NCBI GenBank assembly: GCA_017477245.1
Contig: JAFUWY010000018.1
Span: 59,185 to 123,184, forward strand
Source of the DNA: Bacteroidales bacterium
GTDB lineage: Bacteria; Bacteroidota; Bacteroidia; Bacteroidales; UBA932
Direction: 5' to 3'
DNA: 64,000 nt
Below the pieces are notes generated by a model that saw nothing but the letters and a program-made list of their open reading frames with translations, did not search any database and was not told the DNA's origin. Made by a program: the position numbers and the translations under genes. This document shows, in pieces, positions 9,192 through 19,882 of the stretch. Within the stretch, counting starts at the first letter, position 1, and every line of letters starts with the position of its first letter.

Positions 9192-9199
9192 CAAAGGTA
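9192..9199 (-). promoter_or_regulatory. -7 box TACCTTTG of the araC-type gene
   Basis: Exact match to TAnnTTTG on the minus strand, four bases before the ATG, predicting a leaderless message. The operator repeat at 9209-9224 would cover the -33 region. Confidence 0.6.
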
Positions 9200-9208
9200 A
9201 CAAGAATT

Positions 9209-9246
9209 TGGACTTTCCAGTCAAATAAAATGGACTTTTCAGTCAA
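9209..9246. promoter_or_regulatory. Tandem direct-repeat operators between araC-type regulator and TonB receptor
   Basis: Two 16-base direct repeats, TGGACTTTCCAGTCAA (9209-9224) and TGGACTTTTCAGTCAA (9231-9246), differ at one base. Their starts are 22 bases apart, two helical turns. Direct repeats at this spacing are the classical binding pattern of AraC-family dimers. They lie between the two divergent start codons, close to the regulator's own promoter, suggesting autoregulation together with receptor control. Confidence 0.75.
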
Positions 9247-9295
9247 TTCCTTCTGCCGGGGATGCTGTTACTTTGTGTCCGCTAATTATTGACTG

Positions 9296-11158
9296 ATGAA
9301 AGCATATCTCCTTTCCCTGGCGGCCCTGGCGGCCGCAACGCTGGCCCAGGCCGCTCCCGTGCTGCCCGAGGGCGAGCAGATCGATACCCTGCGCAGCGCC
9401 GTCGTGACCGGTACGCGCGTCGCGATGGAGCGCGACCGGCTGCCCGCCCCCATCTCCGTGGTCGGACGCGAGCGGATCGCGACCAGCGACGAGAGCGCCC
9501 TGCTGCCTTCCCTGATGGAAGAAGTCCCCGGACTGTTCGTGACCTCCCGCGGCGTCACGGGATACGGCGTGTCCGCCGGTGCGGCCGGCGGCATCAGCCT
9601 GCGCGGCTTCAGCGCCGGCAGCGGCCGGACCCTCGTGCTGATCGACGGCCATCCGCAGTACCAGTCCATCTACGGCCACGCCGTGGCCGACGAGTACCTG
9701 GCCGACCTCGCCGAGCGTGTCGAAGTCACGCGCGGCGCAGCCTCCGTCCTCTATGGCTCCAATGCCATGGGCGGCGCCATCAACATCATCACCCGCCGCC
9801 CGGACTTCCTGGGCAACCGCGTGGGCGTCAAGCTGATGGGCGGTTCCTACGGCACTTTCCGCGGCAGCGTGACCGAGCAGTACTCCAACGGCCGCTTCTC
9901 GCTGGTCGCCAACTTCGGCCATGACCGCACGGCGGGCCACCGGGAGAATTCCGCCTTCCGCTCCACCAGCGGCATGGTCAAGGCCGCCTATGACCTCTCC
10001 GCCGAGTGGCGCCTGTCGGGCGACGTCAACGTGGTCAAGGCCTTCTCCCAGAACCCGGGCACCGTCAGCGCGCCGATGCTGGAAGGCACGGCCGACATCA
10101 CCCGCATGATGTCCTGGCTCTCGCTGGAGAACCATTATGAGCGCACCGACGGCGGCATCAACTTCTACTACAACGCCGGCCGGCACGACATCAACGACGG
10201 CCATCTTGCCGGGGCGCCCAGCCAGCCCTACCTCTTCCACAGCACGGACTACCAGGGCGGTTTCAACCTCTTCCAGGCCGTGCGTCCCTGGACGGGCGGC
10301 ACGCTGACCGCGGGCGTCGACCTCAAGCTCTACGGGGGCAACGCCTACCGCAACCCCACCACCGAGATCTACGCAGACCACAAGAAACTCCACGAGGAGG
10401 CCGGTTACCTGCTGGCGCAGCAGATCCTCGGTCCCGTGACCCTCGATGCCGGCATCCGCATGGAGCACCACAGCCTCTACGGCGTGGAATGGATCCCCCA
10501 GGCCGGCGTGAGCGTGCTCGCCTGGCCGGGCGCGAGCCTCAAGCTCTCCGCCTCCAAGGGCTTCCGCACCCCGAACCTGCGCGAACTCTACATGTACGCG
10601 GTGGCCAACGAGGAGCTCGAACCCGAGCGGGCCTGGAGCTATGACTTCACCTATGCGCAGCACCTGCTGGACGGCCGCCTCAATTATGAGCTGAGCCTGT
10701 TCTACACGAAGGGCAGCAACATCATCGAAGTGAATGTCGTGGACGGCAAGCGGGCCAACCGCAACGTCGGCGCCTTCGAGAACAAGGGCGTGGAGTTCAG
10801 CGCCGACTTCCAGGCTACCGACCAACTGAAATTCAACGCCAACTACAGCTACCTCCATATGGGCACGGTCTACACCGGAGCTCCGGTCCACAAGGCCTAC
10901 GTGTCCGCCACCTGGACCCCGGGCCGCTTCAGCGCCAATCTCGGTCTGATGGGCATCAAGGACCTCTTCCTCTCCACGGGCGAGAACGCCGTCAAGAGCA
11001 GCTACGCCGACCTCAAGGCCCGCCTGGCGTACCGCATCGCGGACTGGATCACGGTCTTCGTGAGAGGGGAGAACCTGCTGAACCGCCAGTACCAGACCAT
11101 GCTCGGCTTCCCCGAGCCCGGCATCACGGTCCTGGGCGGCGTTTCGCTCAACTTTTAA
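9296..11158 (+). CDS. TonB-dependent outer-membrane receptor (siderophore/heme/cobamide type)
   Basis: A TonB-dependent barrel without the carboxypeptidase-like N-domain of SusC, so of the classic metallophore class. Residues 1-20 are a signal peptide (ATLAQA). The TonB box region is DTLRSAVVTGTR, and the plug carries ISLRGFSAGSGRTLVLIDG and SVLYGSNAMGGAINIIT. The final residues GGVSLNF are a normal barrel end. The 620-aa length is close to BtuB or HmuR receptors. It is the only gene on this side of the AraC regulator, with no ABC transporter adjoining. The substrate is not determinable from sequence. Confidence 0.9.
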   Translation: MKAYLLSLAALAAATLAQAAPVLPEGEQIDTLRSAVVTGTRVAMERDRLPAPISVVGRERIATSDESALLPSLMEEVPGLFVTSRGVTGYGVSAGAAGGISLRGFSAGSGRTLVLIDGHPQYQSIYGHAVADEYLADLAERVEVTRGAASVLYGSNAMGGAINIITRRPDFLGNRVGVKLMGGSYGTFRGSVTEQYSNGRFSLVANFGHDRTAGHRENSAFRSTSGMVKAAYDLSAEWRLSGDVNVVKAFSQNPGTVSAPMLEGTADITRMMSWLSLENHYERTDGGINFYYNAGRHDINDGHLAGAPSQPYLFHSTDYQGGFNLFQAVRPWTGGTLTAGVDLKLYGGNAYRNPTTEIYADHKKLHEEAGYLLAQQILGPVTLDAGIRMEHHSLYGVEWIPQAGVSVLAWPGASLKLSASKGFRTPNLRELYMYAVANEELEPERAWSYDFTYAQHLLDGRLNYELSLFYTKGSNIIEVNVVDGKRANRNVGAFENKGVEFSADFQATDQLKFNANYSYLHMGTVYTGAPVHKAYVSATWTPGRFSANLGLMGIKDLFLSTGENAVKSSYADLKARLAYRIADWITVFVRGENLLNRQYQTMLGFPEPGITVLGGVSLNF

Positions 11159-11179
11159 TTGATTTTCACGGAAAATCCG

Positions 11180-11187
11180 TATATTTG
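11180..11187 (+). promoter_or_regulatory. Promoter of tRNA-Arg (-33 TTG, -7 TATATTTG)
   Basis: TATATTTG is an exact -7 box. A TTG at 11159-11161 lies 18 bases upstream, giving a well-spaced Bacteroidota promoter about 45 bases before the tRNA. Confidence 0.7.
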
Positions 11188-11229
11188 CACGCCGTTTCGC
11201 CCAGTGCGGACGGCGTGCAGGTTTGTGCT

Positions 11230-11303
11230 GGTCCCTTAACTCAGTTGGATAGAGTAACGGTCTTCTAAACCGTAAGTCGAGAGTTCGAGTCTCTCAGGGA
11301 CTA
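11230..11303 (+). tRNA. tRNA-Arg (anticodon TCT)
   Basis: A full cloverleaf of 74 nt can be drawn by hand. It has a 7-bp acceptor stem (ggtccct/agggact, first pair G-U), a D stem actc/gagt and an anticodon stem acggt/accgt. The loop cttctaa gives anticodon TCT. The T stem is gagag/ctctc with loop ttcgagt. The CCA end is not encoded. It reads AGA codons, which are rare in this GC-rich window. The stop codon of a decayed minus-strand HNH gene falls in its last three bases. Confidence 0.95.
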
Positions 11304-11577
11304 CAACTTATGATGGGCTAACCGATGGCAGTTTGCGCAGAGCAATTCGCATTTGGACAGCTCTTCCTGAATTCGCGAATCGGAGAACAACCGGAGTTTT
11401 GTCCACATATACTCCTTTTCCTGAGGGTTTGTGTGGTGAAAGTCGAACACGCAATCATTGTCGGTGGTTGAAGCACTCTTTGCACAGGCTCATGACCCCG
11501 TGCTTGTGACCGGATTGGGCATAGAACTCAGAGACCGGTTTCTCTTGGTGGCAGGATGAACAGCGTTTCGTTTCCAT
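11301..11577 (-). pseudogene. Frameshifted, shortened HNH endonuclease remnant
   Basis: Two reading frames together resemble a small HNH nuclease. The first (ATG at 11577, stop at 11455) encodes a zinc-ribbon start, METKRCSSCHQEKPVSEFY, then SLCKECFNH. The second frame, offset by one base, continues with VFDFHHTNPQEKEY and the HNH core KCELLCANCHRLAHH, and stops at 11301 inside the tRNA-Arg. The middle segment that normally joins the two halves, with its own Cys pair, is missing. I infer an internal deletion plus frameshift, so the gene is probably dead. A homing-type nuclease next to a tRNA suggests past mobile DNA. Confidence 0.65.
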
Positions 11578-11699
11578 TTGACTACAATACTTTTGGTGTG
11601 TGCCCGTTAAAACACAAAACGAGCCAGGCACGATATAACCTAACTCGCTTTGTGGACTCGAAGTACCACGGTGTCCAGACTTGTTGTATCTTTCACCAA

Positions 11700-11833
11700 G
11701 ACAGGTGTCCAACTATTTTGCGCAGAAGGCACTTTTAGTGGATACCTGTTTGCCAAAAGGTTGTTATGCGCGGAATCCGCTGGGGAGGTATCCAGAAATA
11801 TCGCGTATGCCCCAACTTTTCAGGACACCTGTC
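11700..11833. repeat. 134-bp element with nested inverted repeats, possible IS remnant
   Basis: Outer 11-bp perfect inverted repeats (gacaggtgtcc, 11700-11710; ggacacctgtc, 11823-11833) enclose an inner pair (ggatacct, 11740-11747; aggtatcc, 11786-11793). The right end, read inwards, continues as tgaaaagttgggg, which looks like an insertion-sequence terminus. No transposase is present. The rest of 11578-11899 shows no convincing gene. Confidence 0.45.
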
Positions 11834-11899
11834 GGTCTCATCCGCTCCTTCCGGTATCCCGTTAGGTTGATGTGGTCGCTCATAAGCGCACGTGCCGTT

Positions 11900-12937
11900 T
11901 TACACCAGGTTGATCCCGGCGTCGCGGCACTGACGGACCATGTCGTCGGGCCAGATGCTGCTCTGGATCTCTCCGATGTGGGCCTTGCGCAGGAGGTACA
12001 TGCACAGGCGGGACTGGCCGATGCCGCCGCCGATGGTGCAGGGCAGTTCGCCCGCGAGCAGGCTCTTGTGGAAGGGCAGGTCCGCCTTCCAGGTCTCGCC
12101 CTTGATCTCCAGCTGGCGGCGCAGGGCGGCCTCATCCACGCGGATGCCCATGCTCGAAAGCTCGAACGGGCGGTGCAGGATGTTGTTCCAGACCAGGATG
12201 TCGCCGTTCAGGCCCTTGAAACCCTCTTCGTTGGGGGTGCTCCAGTCGTCGTAGTCCGCGGCGCGGCCGTCGTGCGGCGCGCCGTCGGAGAGGGAGCCGC
12301 CGATGCCGATGATGAACACGGCGCCCCAGCGGCGCACGATCTCGTTCTCCCGCTCCTTGGGCGAGAGGCCCGGATAGAGCTGCACCAGCTCCTCGGCGTG
12401 CACGAAATGGATCTCCTCCGGGAGCTCCGGGGTGATCTGCGGGAACTCCACGAAAAGCTTGTTCTCCGTGACCTTGATGGCCTCGTAGATGCGCCGGACG
12501 GTCTGCTTGAGGAAGCCCAGGTGGCGGTCCTCCCGCCGGATGACCTTCTCCCAGTCCCACTGGTCCACGTAGATGGAGTGGATGTTGTCCAGCTCCTCGT
12601 CGGGACGCAGGGCGTTCATGTCGGTATAGATGCCGCGCCCCGGGCGGATGCCCATCTGCGCGAGCTTGGCACGCTTCCATTTGGCGAGGGAGTGCACCAC
12701 TTCGGCCTGCTGCTCGGCCATGTCCCGGATGGGGAAGCGCACGGGCCGCTCCACGCCGTTGAGTTCGTCGTTGAGGCCGGTCCCGGAGAGCACGACCATC
12801 GGAGCGGTCACGCGCAGCAGGGCCAGCTGGGCTGACAAGTTGTTCTGGAACATGTCCTTGACGGCCTTGATGGCCTTCTCCGTGTTCTCTGCTCCGCCGA
12901 GCAGGTCCACGTAATGATCGGGTAGGATCAGTTGCAT
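11900..12937 (-). CDS. asnA: Aspartate-ammonia ligase (ammonia-dependent asparagine synthetase)
   Basis: Makes asparagine from aspartate, ammonia and ATP; a class-II aminoacyl-tRNA-synthetase-like fold. Recognisable segments are VVLSGTGLNDELNGVERPV near residue 50, HSIYVDQWDWEKVI near 120, and the C-terminal catalytic block GGGIGQSRLCMYLLRK. The 345-aa length is normal for AsnA (about 330-345). It is monocistronic, with its own -7 box. It converges on nothing coding: downstream lies the remnant region. Confidence 0.95.
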   Translation of the reverse strand: MQLILPDHYVDLLGGAENTEKAIKAVKDMFQNNLSAQLALLRVTAPMVVLSGTGLNDELNGVERPVRFPIRDMAEQQAEVVHSLAKWKRAKLAQMGIRPGRGIYTDMNALRPDEELDNIHSIYVDQWDWEKVIRREDRHLGFLKQTVRRIYEAIKVTENKLFVEFPQITPELPEEIHFVHAEELVQLYPGLSPKERENEIVRRWGAVFIIGIGGSLSDGAPHDGRAADYDDWSTPNEEGFKGLNGDILVWNNILHRPFELSSMGIRVDEAALRRQLEIKGETWKADLPFHKSLLAGELPCTIGGGIGQSRLCMYLLRKAHIGEIQSSIWPDDMVRQCRDAGINLV

Positions 12938-12963
12938 GACGACAAGTAATACACTAACGTCTG

Positions 12964-12971
12964 CAAAGATA
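12964..12971 (-). promoter_or_regulatory. -7 box TATCTTTG of asnA
   Basis: Exact TAnnTTTG on the minus strand, 26 bases before the asnA ATG. The -33 region would fall within the 3' end of the upstream membrane-protein gene. Confidence 0.6.
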
Positions 12972-12976
12972 GCCGA

Positions 12977-13960
12977 TTATTTCCGCTTCTGCAAGGTCAG
13001 GTGGATGTAGGAGATGACGCCCACGACGATGATCAGGATGGCGTGGGCCTCGTGGCCGAGGGTGGCGAGCAGGATGCCCGTGTCCCAGGAAACCCCATAG
13101 AGGCTCTGTGTGGCCAGGGCTACGAGGTAGTGGTAGGCGCCGATGCCGCCCGGGACGGGGATCACGGAGGCCATGTTGCCCACGGCCGACAGGAAGAGGG
13201 CGTCCACCATCCCGAGGCTGTCCAGCTGCGGCAGCGCCCGGATCGTGCACCACTGCATCATGACGTACATGGCCCAGATGCCCACGGTGCTGAGCACGAA
13301 CCCCCATTTGTTCTCCAGCCGCGCTACACTCGCAAACCCGGCGCCGAGCCCCCGGAGGGCGTCGGCGATCCGGCCGAGCCATTTGACGCGGTCGCTGAAA
13401 TGGAAGACGGCCCAGAAGAATGCGGCCAGCAGGGCCACGACGGCTGCCAGGAGCAGCCAGACCAGGCCGCTGCCCATCCGGGCCGCCATCGGCTGCCAGA
13501 TGGTCTCGGCGAAGAAGGGACCGAAACTGCTCCACTTCAGGGACAGGGCCGTGATGAGGAGCACGGCGATGGCGAGCACGTCGCACAGCCGCTCGCAGGC
13601 GATGGTGCCGAAGGCCTTGTCGAAGCCCATCCGCCTGGAGGAGACGTAGCCGCAGCGGGCGAACTCCCCGGCGCCGGGCAGCACGATGTTGATGATGTTG
13701 CCGACATTGAGGGAATCCCAGACCTTCAGGCGCCGGATTCCGGGATCCAGCGGGCGCATCAGGGCATACCAGCGCTCCACGCGGAAGACGATCGCCAGCA
13801 GGGCCACGATGAAATAGAGCACGACATAGACCCACCGCGTCTGCCTGAGACCCTCCCAGAAGGCCTTCCAATCCACGCCCCGGAAGGCGAACCAGACGAG
13901 TACGACCGCCAGTACGGCGGACAGGGTGTATTTGATGATATTTGCGGCTTTCTTCGACAT
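12977..13960 (-). CDS. Lysylphosphatidylglycerol synthase TM region / UPF0104 flippase-like membrane protein
   Basis: An integral membrane protein of the AglD/UPF0104 family (PF03706 type), with about eight hydrophobic segments. Family motifs include FRVERWYALMRPL near residue 65 and GAGEFARCGYVSSRRMG near 100, then FGTIACERLCDVLA. At 327 aa it corresponds to the membrane part only; there is no C-terminal acyltransferase domain. The role in lipid or polyprenyl-sugar handling is inferred from family. Start 13960 is chosen because the upstream in-frame TTG (13969) is part of the -7 box. Confidence 0.82.
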   Translation of the reverse strand: MSKKAANIIKYTLSAVLAVVLVWFAFRGVDWKAFWEGLRQTRWVYVVLYFIVALLAIVFRVERWYALMRPLDPGIRRLKVWDSLNVGNIINIVLPGAGEFARCGYVSSRRMGFDKAFGTIACERLCDVLAIAVLLITALSLKWSSFGPFFAETIWQPMAARMGSGLVWLLLAAVVALLAAFFWAVFHFSDRVKWLGRIADALRGLGAGFASVARLENKWGFVLSTVGIWAMYVMMQWCTIRALPQLDSLGMVDALFLSAVGNMASVIPVPGGIGAYHYLVALATQSLYGVSWDTGILLATLGHEAHAILIIVVGVISYIHLTLQKRK

Positions 13961-13966
13961 AGGGCG

Positions 13967-13974
13967 CAAATTTA
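13967..13974 (-). promoter_or_regulatory. -7 box TAAATTTG of the UPF0104 gene
   Basis: Exact consensus on the minus strand, six bases before the ATG. It is back to back with the pfkB-type gene promoter. Confidence 0.6.
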
Positions 13975-13988
13975 CGATTATTATTTGT

Positions 13989-13996
13989 TATTTTTG
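13989..13996 (+). promoter_or_regulatory. -7 box TATTTTTG of the PfkB-type kinase
   Basis: Exact consensus, six bases before the ATG at 14003, predicting a leaderless transcript. Confidence 0.6.
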
Positions 13997-14002
13997 CGCG
14001 TT

Positions 14003-15001
14003 ATGAAATCAATTCTCGGAATCGGCAACGCTCTGACCGACATCCTGGCCGTCCTGCCGGATGACTCGCTCCTCAATACCTACCACCTTCCCAAGGGCAG
14101 CATGCAGCACGTCGACATGGAGACGGGCGACAGCATCTGGGAGGCCCTCCGCCCGCTCGGCGTCAAGTACGTCGCCGGCGGGTCGGCCGCCAACACCATC
14201 TCCTGCACGGCCATCCTCGGGATGCCCTCGGGCTTCATCGGCAAGGTCGGGGACGACGAGCTCGGACACCTCTTCAAGAGCGACCAGGAGCAGTACGGCA
14301 TCCGCACGCACCTGCTCACGGGTGAGCACTCGAGCGGCCGCTCGATGGTGTTCGTGAGCGGCGGCAACGCCGAGCGCACCTTCGCCGTCTATCTCGGCTC
14401 CGCGCTCGACCTGGTCCCGGAAGACCTGGATCCGGCCTGGTTCGCGGGATACGACTATTTCCACATCGAGGGTTACCTGGTGCAGAACCAGGACCTCGTG
14501 CGGCGCGCCGTCGAGCTGGCGCGCGCCGCCGGCTGCACGGTCTCGCTGGACCTCGCGTCCTACAACGTGGTGGAGTCCAACCTCGCCTTCCTGCACGACA
14601 TCGTGGAGAAGTACGTCGACATCGTGTTCGCCAACGAGAACGAATCCCGTGCCTTCACCGGCCTGCGGGACCCCGAGGAAGCGCTCGCGCTGCTGGCCGG
14701 CATCTGCCGGACCGCCATCGTCAAGGTGGGCAAGGACGGCAGCTGGGTGCGCTCCGGGGACGAAGTCCACTACATCCATCCCTGGCCGGCCGTCGCGCTC
14801 GACGCCACGGGGGCGGGCGACACCTACGCCGCCGGGTTCCTCTACGCGGACGCCCTCGGGCTGCCGCTCAAGGCCTGCGGCGAGATCGGCTCGATCTTCG
14901 CGGCCAAGGTGGTCGAGGTGATCGGCACCAAGATGGACATCCCCCGCTGGAAGGAAGCCAAGCAGCAGATGCGTGACCTGCTGGCCACCTACGGCCGCTG
15001 A
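14003..15001 (+). CDS. PfkB-family carbohydrate/nucleoside kinase (adenosine-kinase-like)
   Basis: An ATP-dependent ribokinase-fold kinase. It shows the glycine-rich substrate loop (VAGGSAANTISCTAILG, near residue 55) and the PfkB C-terminal signature ALDATGAGDTYAAGF near residue 268, with the catalytic Asp in GAGD. At 332 aa it resembles the adenosine-kinase subgroup common in Bacteroidales; the true substrate is not decidable by eye. It leads a run of three + genes (gaps 15 and 12 bases) with a small exporter-like protein and an exported protein. Confidence 0.88.
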   Translation: MKSILGIGNALTDILAVLPDDSLLNTYHLPKGSMQHVDMETGDSIWEALRPLGVKYVAGGSAANTISCTAILGMPSGFIGKVGDDELGHLFKSDQEQYGIRTHLLTGEHSSGRSMVFVSGGNAERTFAVYLGSALDLVPEDLDPAWFAGYDYFHIEGYLVQNQDLVRRAVELARAAGCTVSLDLASYNVVESNLAFLHDIVEKYVDIVFANENESRAFTGLRDPEEALALLAGICRTAIVKVGKDGSWVRSGDEVHYIHPWPAVALDATGAGDTYAAGFLYADALGLPLKACGEIGSIFAAKVVEVIGTKMDIPRWKEAKQQMRDLLATYGR

Positions 15002-15016
15002 AGAACCCCTTGGCCC

Positions 15017-15490
15017 ATGAAGAAATACCTGATCGTTTTCCTGATTTCGATGGTCCCGCTGATCGAGCTCCGCGGCGCCATCCCGTATGCCGTCGGCTTC
15101 AACCTGCCCATCGTCCCATCCATCCTGGTGGCCCTGCTGGGCAACATGCTGCCCGTTCCCTTCATCTTCCTGTTCGCCCGCAAGGTGCTCGAATGGGGCA
15201 AGGACAAGAAGGTCATCGGCGGCTTCTTCACCTGGTGCCTGGAGAAGGGCGAGAAGGGCGGCCGCAAGCTGGAAGCCAAGGCCGGCCGCGGGCTCTACTG
15301 GGCCCTGATGCTGTTCGTCGGCATCCCGCTTCCCGGAACGGGCGCCTGGACCGGCACTCTGGCCGCGAGTTTCCTCAACATGGACTTCAAGAAGAGCGTG
15401 GCCTATATCCTGCTCGGCCTGATGCTCGCCGCCGCCATCATGCTCTTGGCGAGCCTGGGCGTCTTCGGCGCCATCTCCCTGGTGAAATAA
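15017..15490 (+). CDS. Small multidrug-export-like membrane protein (COG2426/Sm_multidrug_ex)
   Basis: A 157-aa membrane protein with about four hydrophobic segments. It starts LIVFLISMVPLIELRGAIPYA, the conserved opening of this family, and has GIPLPGTGAWTG in the middle. The family name 'putative small multidrug export protein' is historical; no function is established. It lies between the PfkB kinase and an exported protein, probably in one transcript. Confidence 0.8.
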   Translation: MKKYLIVFLISMVPLIELRGAIPYAVGFNLPIVPSILVALLGNMLPVPFIFLFARKVLEWGKDKKVIGGFFTWCLEKGEKGGRKLEAKAGRGLYWALMLFVGIPLPGTGAWTGTLAASFLNMDFKKSVAYILLGLMLAAAIMLLASLGVFGAISLVK

Positions 15491-15502
15491 AGGATCCCTG
15501 AT

Positions 15503-16033
15503 ATGAAAAAACTGCTTACCCTCGCGCTCCTCGCCGTCCTGTCCTGGGGCGCTTACGCCCAGAAACCCGACATCACCCGGATGAGCGAAATCGTCGAGGT
15601 CGAATCCAGTGAGGGCGAAGTCACCCTGTCGCTTTTCTCCGTCCCCGTCGGCGACAAGCCCGGCTACTTCCTCTATGTCGGGACGCTCGGCATCGGGAAT
15701 GCGGTCATCCAGTTCAACGTGGATCCCGTCAACAAGCTGTTCCTGCCCTTGGGCGGGACCCTTTCCGAATCCATGGAGACGCTCCAGCGCCTGCAGGAGA
15801 TGTACAAGGAGCCAGGGTCAAGCTGCGAGATGGAGGCCTGCTTCGCCCCGCTCGTCCCGGACGACAGCCGCGAGACGGTCCGCATCACCTCCCGCAAGGT
15901 CCTTCTCAGCCGCCAGCTGGAGTTCACCCTCGACCGCGGTGACCATCTCCGCTCGACTTCCGTCGCGCGGTCCGACTTCAATACCCTGATGTTCGCCCTG
16001 AAGGGCTATCAGAAACTGCACCCGGACGAATAG
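15503..16033 (+). CDS. Exported protein of unknown function
   Basis: I do not recognise a family. Residues 1-19 form a signal peptide ending in AYAQ. The mature part (about 157 aa) is mixed alpha/beta with no cysteine cluster apart from a Cys pair (SSCEMEACF), and no lipobox. It probably lies in the periplasm. It follows the exporter-like gene by 12 bases and ends just before a GC-rich repeat at 16046. Confidence 0.7.
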   Translation: MKKLLTLALLAVLSWGAYAQKPDITRMSEIVEVESSEGEVTLSLFSVPVGDKPGYFLYVGTLGIGNAVIQFNVDPVNKLFLPLGGTLSESMETLQRLQEMYKEPGSSCEMEACFAPLVPDDSRETVRITSRKVLLSRQLEFTLDRGDHLRSTSVARSDFNTLMFALKGYQKLHPDE

Positions 16034-16045
16034 GGTTTATCGGAG

Positions 16046-16137
16046 CAACGCGACGCAGGGGGTTTGGGGGGAACGCCCCCCCCAATCATGAAGGATCTGC
16101 AAGGCAGACGCTCTGACGAGCAGCGTCAGAGCGTCTG
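16046..16137. repeat. Composite GC-rich repeat with perfect hairpin at the end of the kinase gene
   Basis: Bases 16046-16090 hold, on the minus strand, tgattgggggg...cccccaaaccccctgcgtcgc, nearly the same as bases 23047-23090. Next to it is a perfect 12-bp stem, agacgctctgac/gtcagagcgtct (16106-16117 and 16125-16136, 7-base loop). The minus-strand kinase stop codon (16126-16128) lies in this stem. There is no T-run, so it is not a standard terminator, though it may end transcripts. Confidence 0.6.
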
Positions 16138-17114
16138 TCCTCCGATGAACTCGCGCATGATCGAGGTCGGCGGGATCGCGGCGATCTCGGCCGGCTTCAG
16201 GGCGCGGACGTTCTGGAGGAACGCCAGCAGGCTCTGTGCCTTGGCGTGGGCCGGTGAAGACTCGCTGATGCCGCACAGCAGCGGCTCGGCGTAGTATTTC
16301 AGCAGCGGGACGTCGTAGAGGGTGGAGGAATTGAAGACCACATTGGCGTTCTCCTCGTAGGGGAAGATGTTGCGGACCTCGCCGCGGCGCACGGACGGCC
16401 AGCGGAGGATGTTGTCCTCCGGGGAGATGCCGCGGGTGCGGTTGTCCCGCACGATGCGGCGCAGCAGGCGCTTGTCGGTGGTGGAGCCGTGGTCTTTCTC
16501 GCCGCCCGGCAGGGCCGAGAGGGCGGAGATGTAGATGCCGAAGATGCGGTCGCGCGGGATGGCGGGCGTGAGCTCGGGGTTGAGGGCGTGGATGCCCTCC
16601 ATGAAGAGGATGTCGCCGTCCTCGAGTTTGAGCGTCTTGCCGTCGAAGACGCGGTGCCCGGCCTTGAAGTCGAAGCGCGGGATCTCCACTTCCTTGCCGG
16701 CGAGCAGGTCGAGGAGCTGCTCGTTCAGGAACGCGACGTCCATGGCGCCGAGCGCCTCGTAGTCGCGCTCGCCGTTCTCGTCGAAGGGCGTCTCGTCCCG
16801 GGCCACGAAATAATTGTCCAGTTCGATCACCTTGGGCTTGAGCCCGAGCACGCGCGCCTGCTGGGCGATGCGCAGCGAGGAGCTGGTCTTGCCGCTGGAG
16901 GAAGGGCCGGACATCATGACGATGCGGCTCCGCTTGCGTCTCCAGAAGATCTGGTCGGCGGCCTGGGCGTACTGGCGCTCCTGGCGCGCCTCGCAGAGGT
17001 TGATCAGTTCGATGGCCTTGCCGGCTTCGAGGGTTTCGTTGACCCGCTCGAGGGTGTCGATGCCGATGGCCTGGCACCACTCCTTGTACTCCGCTCGCGC
17101 GGCTTCGATCTTTG

Positions 17115-17118
<4 letters not shown>
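16126..17118 (-). CDS. Uridine kinase / phosphoribulokinase-like nucleoside kinase
   Basis: A P-loop kinase of the Udk/PRK family. The Walker A motif GPSSSGKTS is at residues 71-79, then ELDNYFVARDETPFDENGERDYE (substrate site) and LFMEGIHALNPE (Walker B region). At 330 aa it lacks the long N-terminal TGS/threonyl-tRNA-synthetase-like region found in the 550-aa Bacteroidales relatives, with a helical start instead. The start ATG overlaps the uvrA stop (ATGA), so it is coupled to uvrA. Its end is inside a palindromic repeat. Confidence 0.8.
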
Positions 17119-19826
<2,708 letters not shown>

Positions 19827-19835
19827 AGAGAGGTG

Positions 19836-19843
19836 CAAAAATA
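19836..19843 (-). promoter_or_regulatory. -7 box TATTTTTG of uvrA
   Basis: Exact TAnnTTTG on the minus strand, nine bases before the uvrA ATG. It is arranged back to back with the EamA promoter. Confidence 0.6.
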
Positions 19844-19856
19844 CGAATTTTATGGT

Positions 19857-19864
19857 TAACTTTG
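19857..19864 (+). promoter_or_regulatory. -7 box TAACTTTG of the EamA transporter
   Basis: Exact consensus. The ATG at 19883 is 18 bases downstream, and the in-frame TTG at 19862 lies within the box, so it is not the start. Confidence 0.6.
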
Positions 19865-19882
19865 TCCAAATGTTCTGATATT

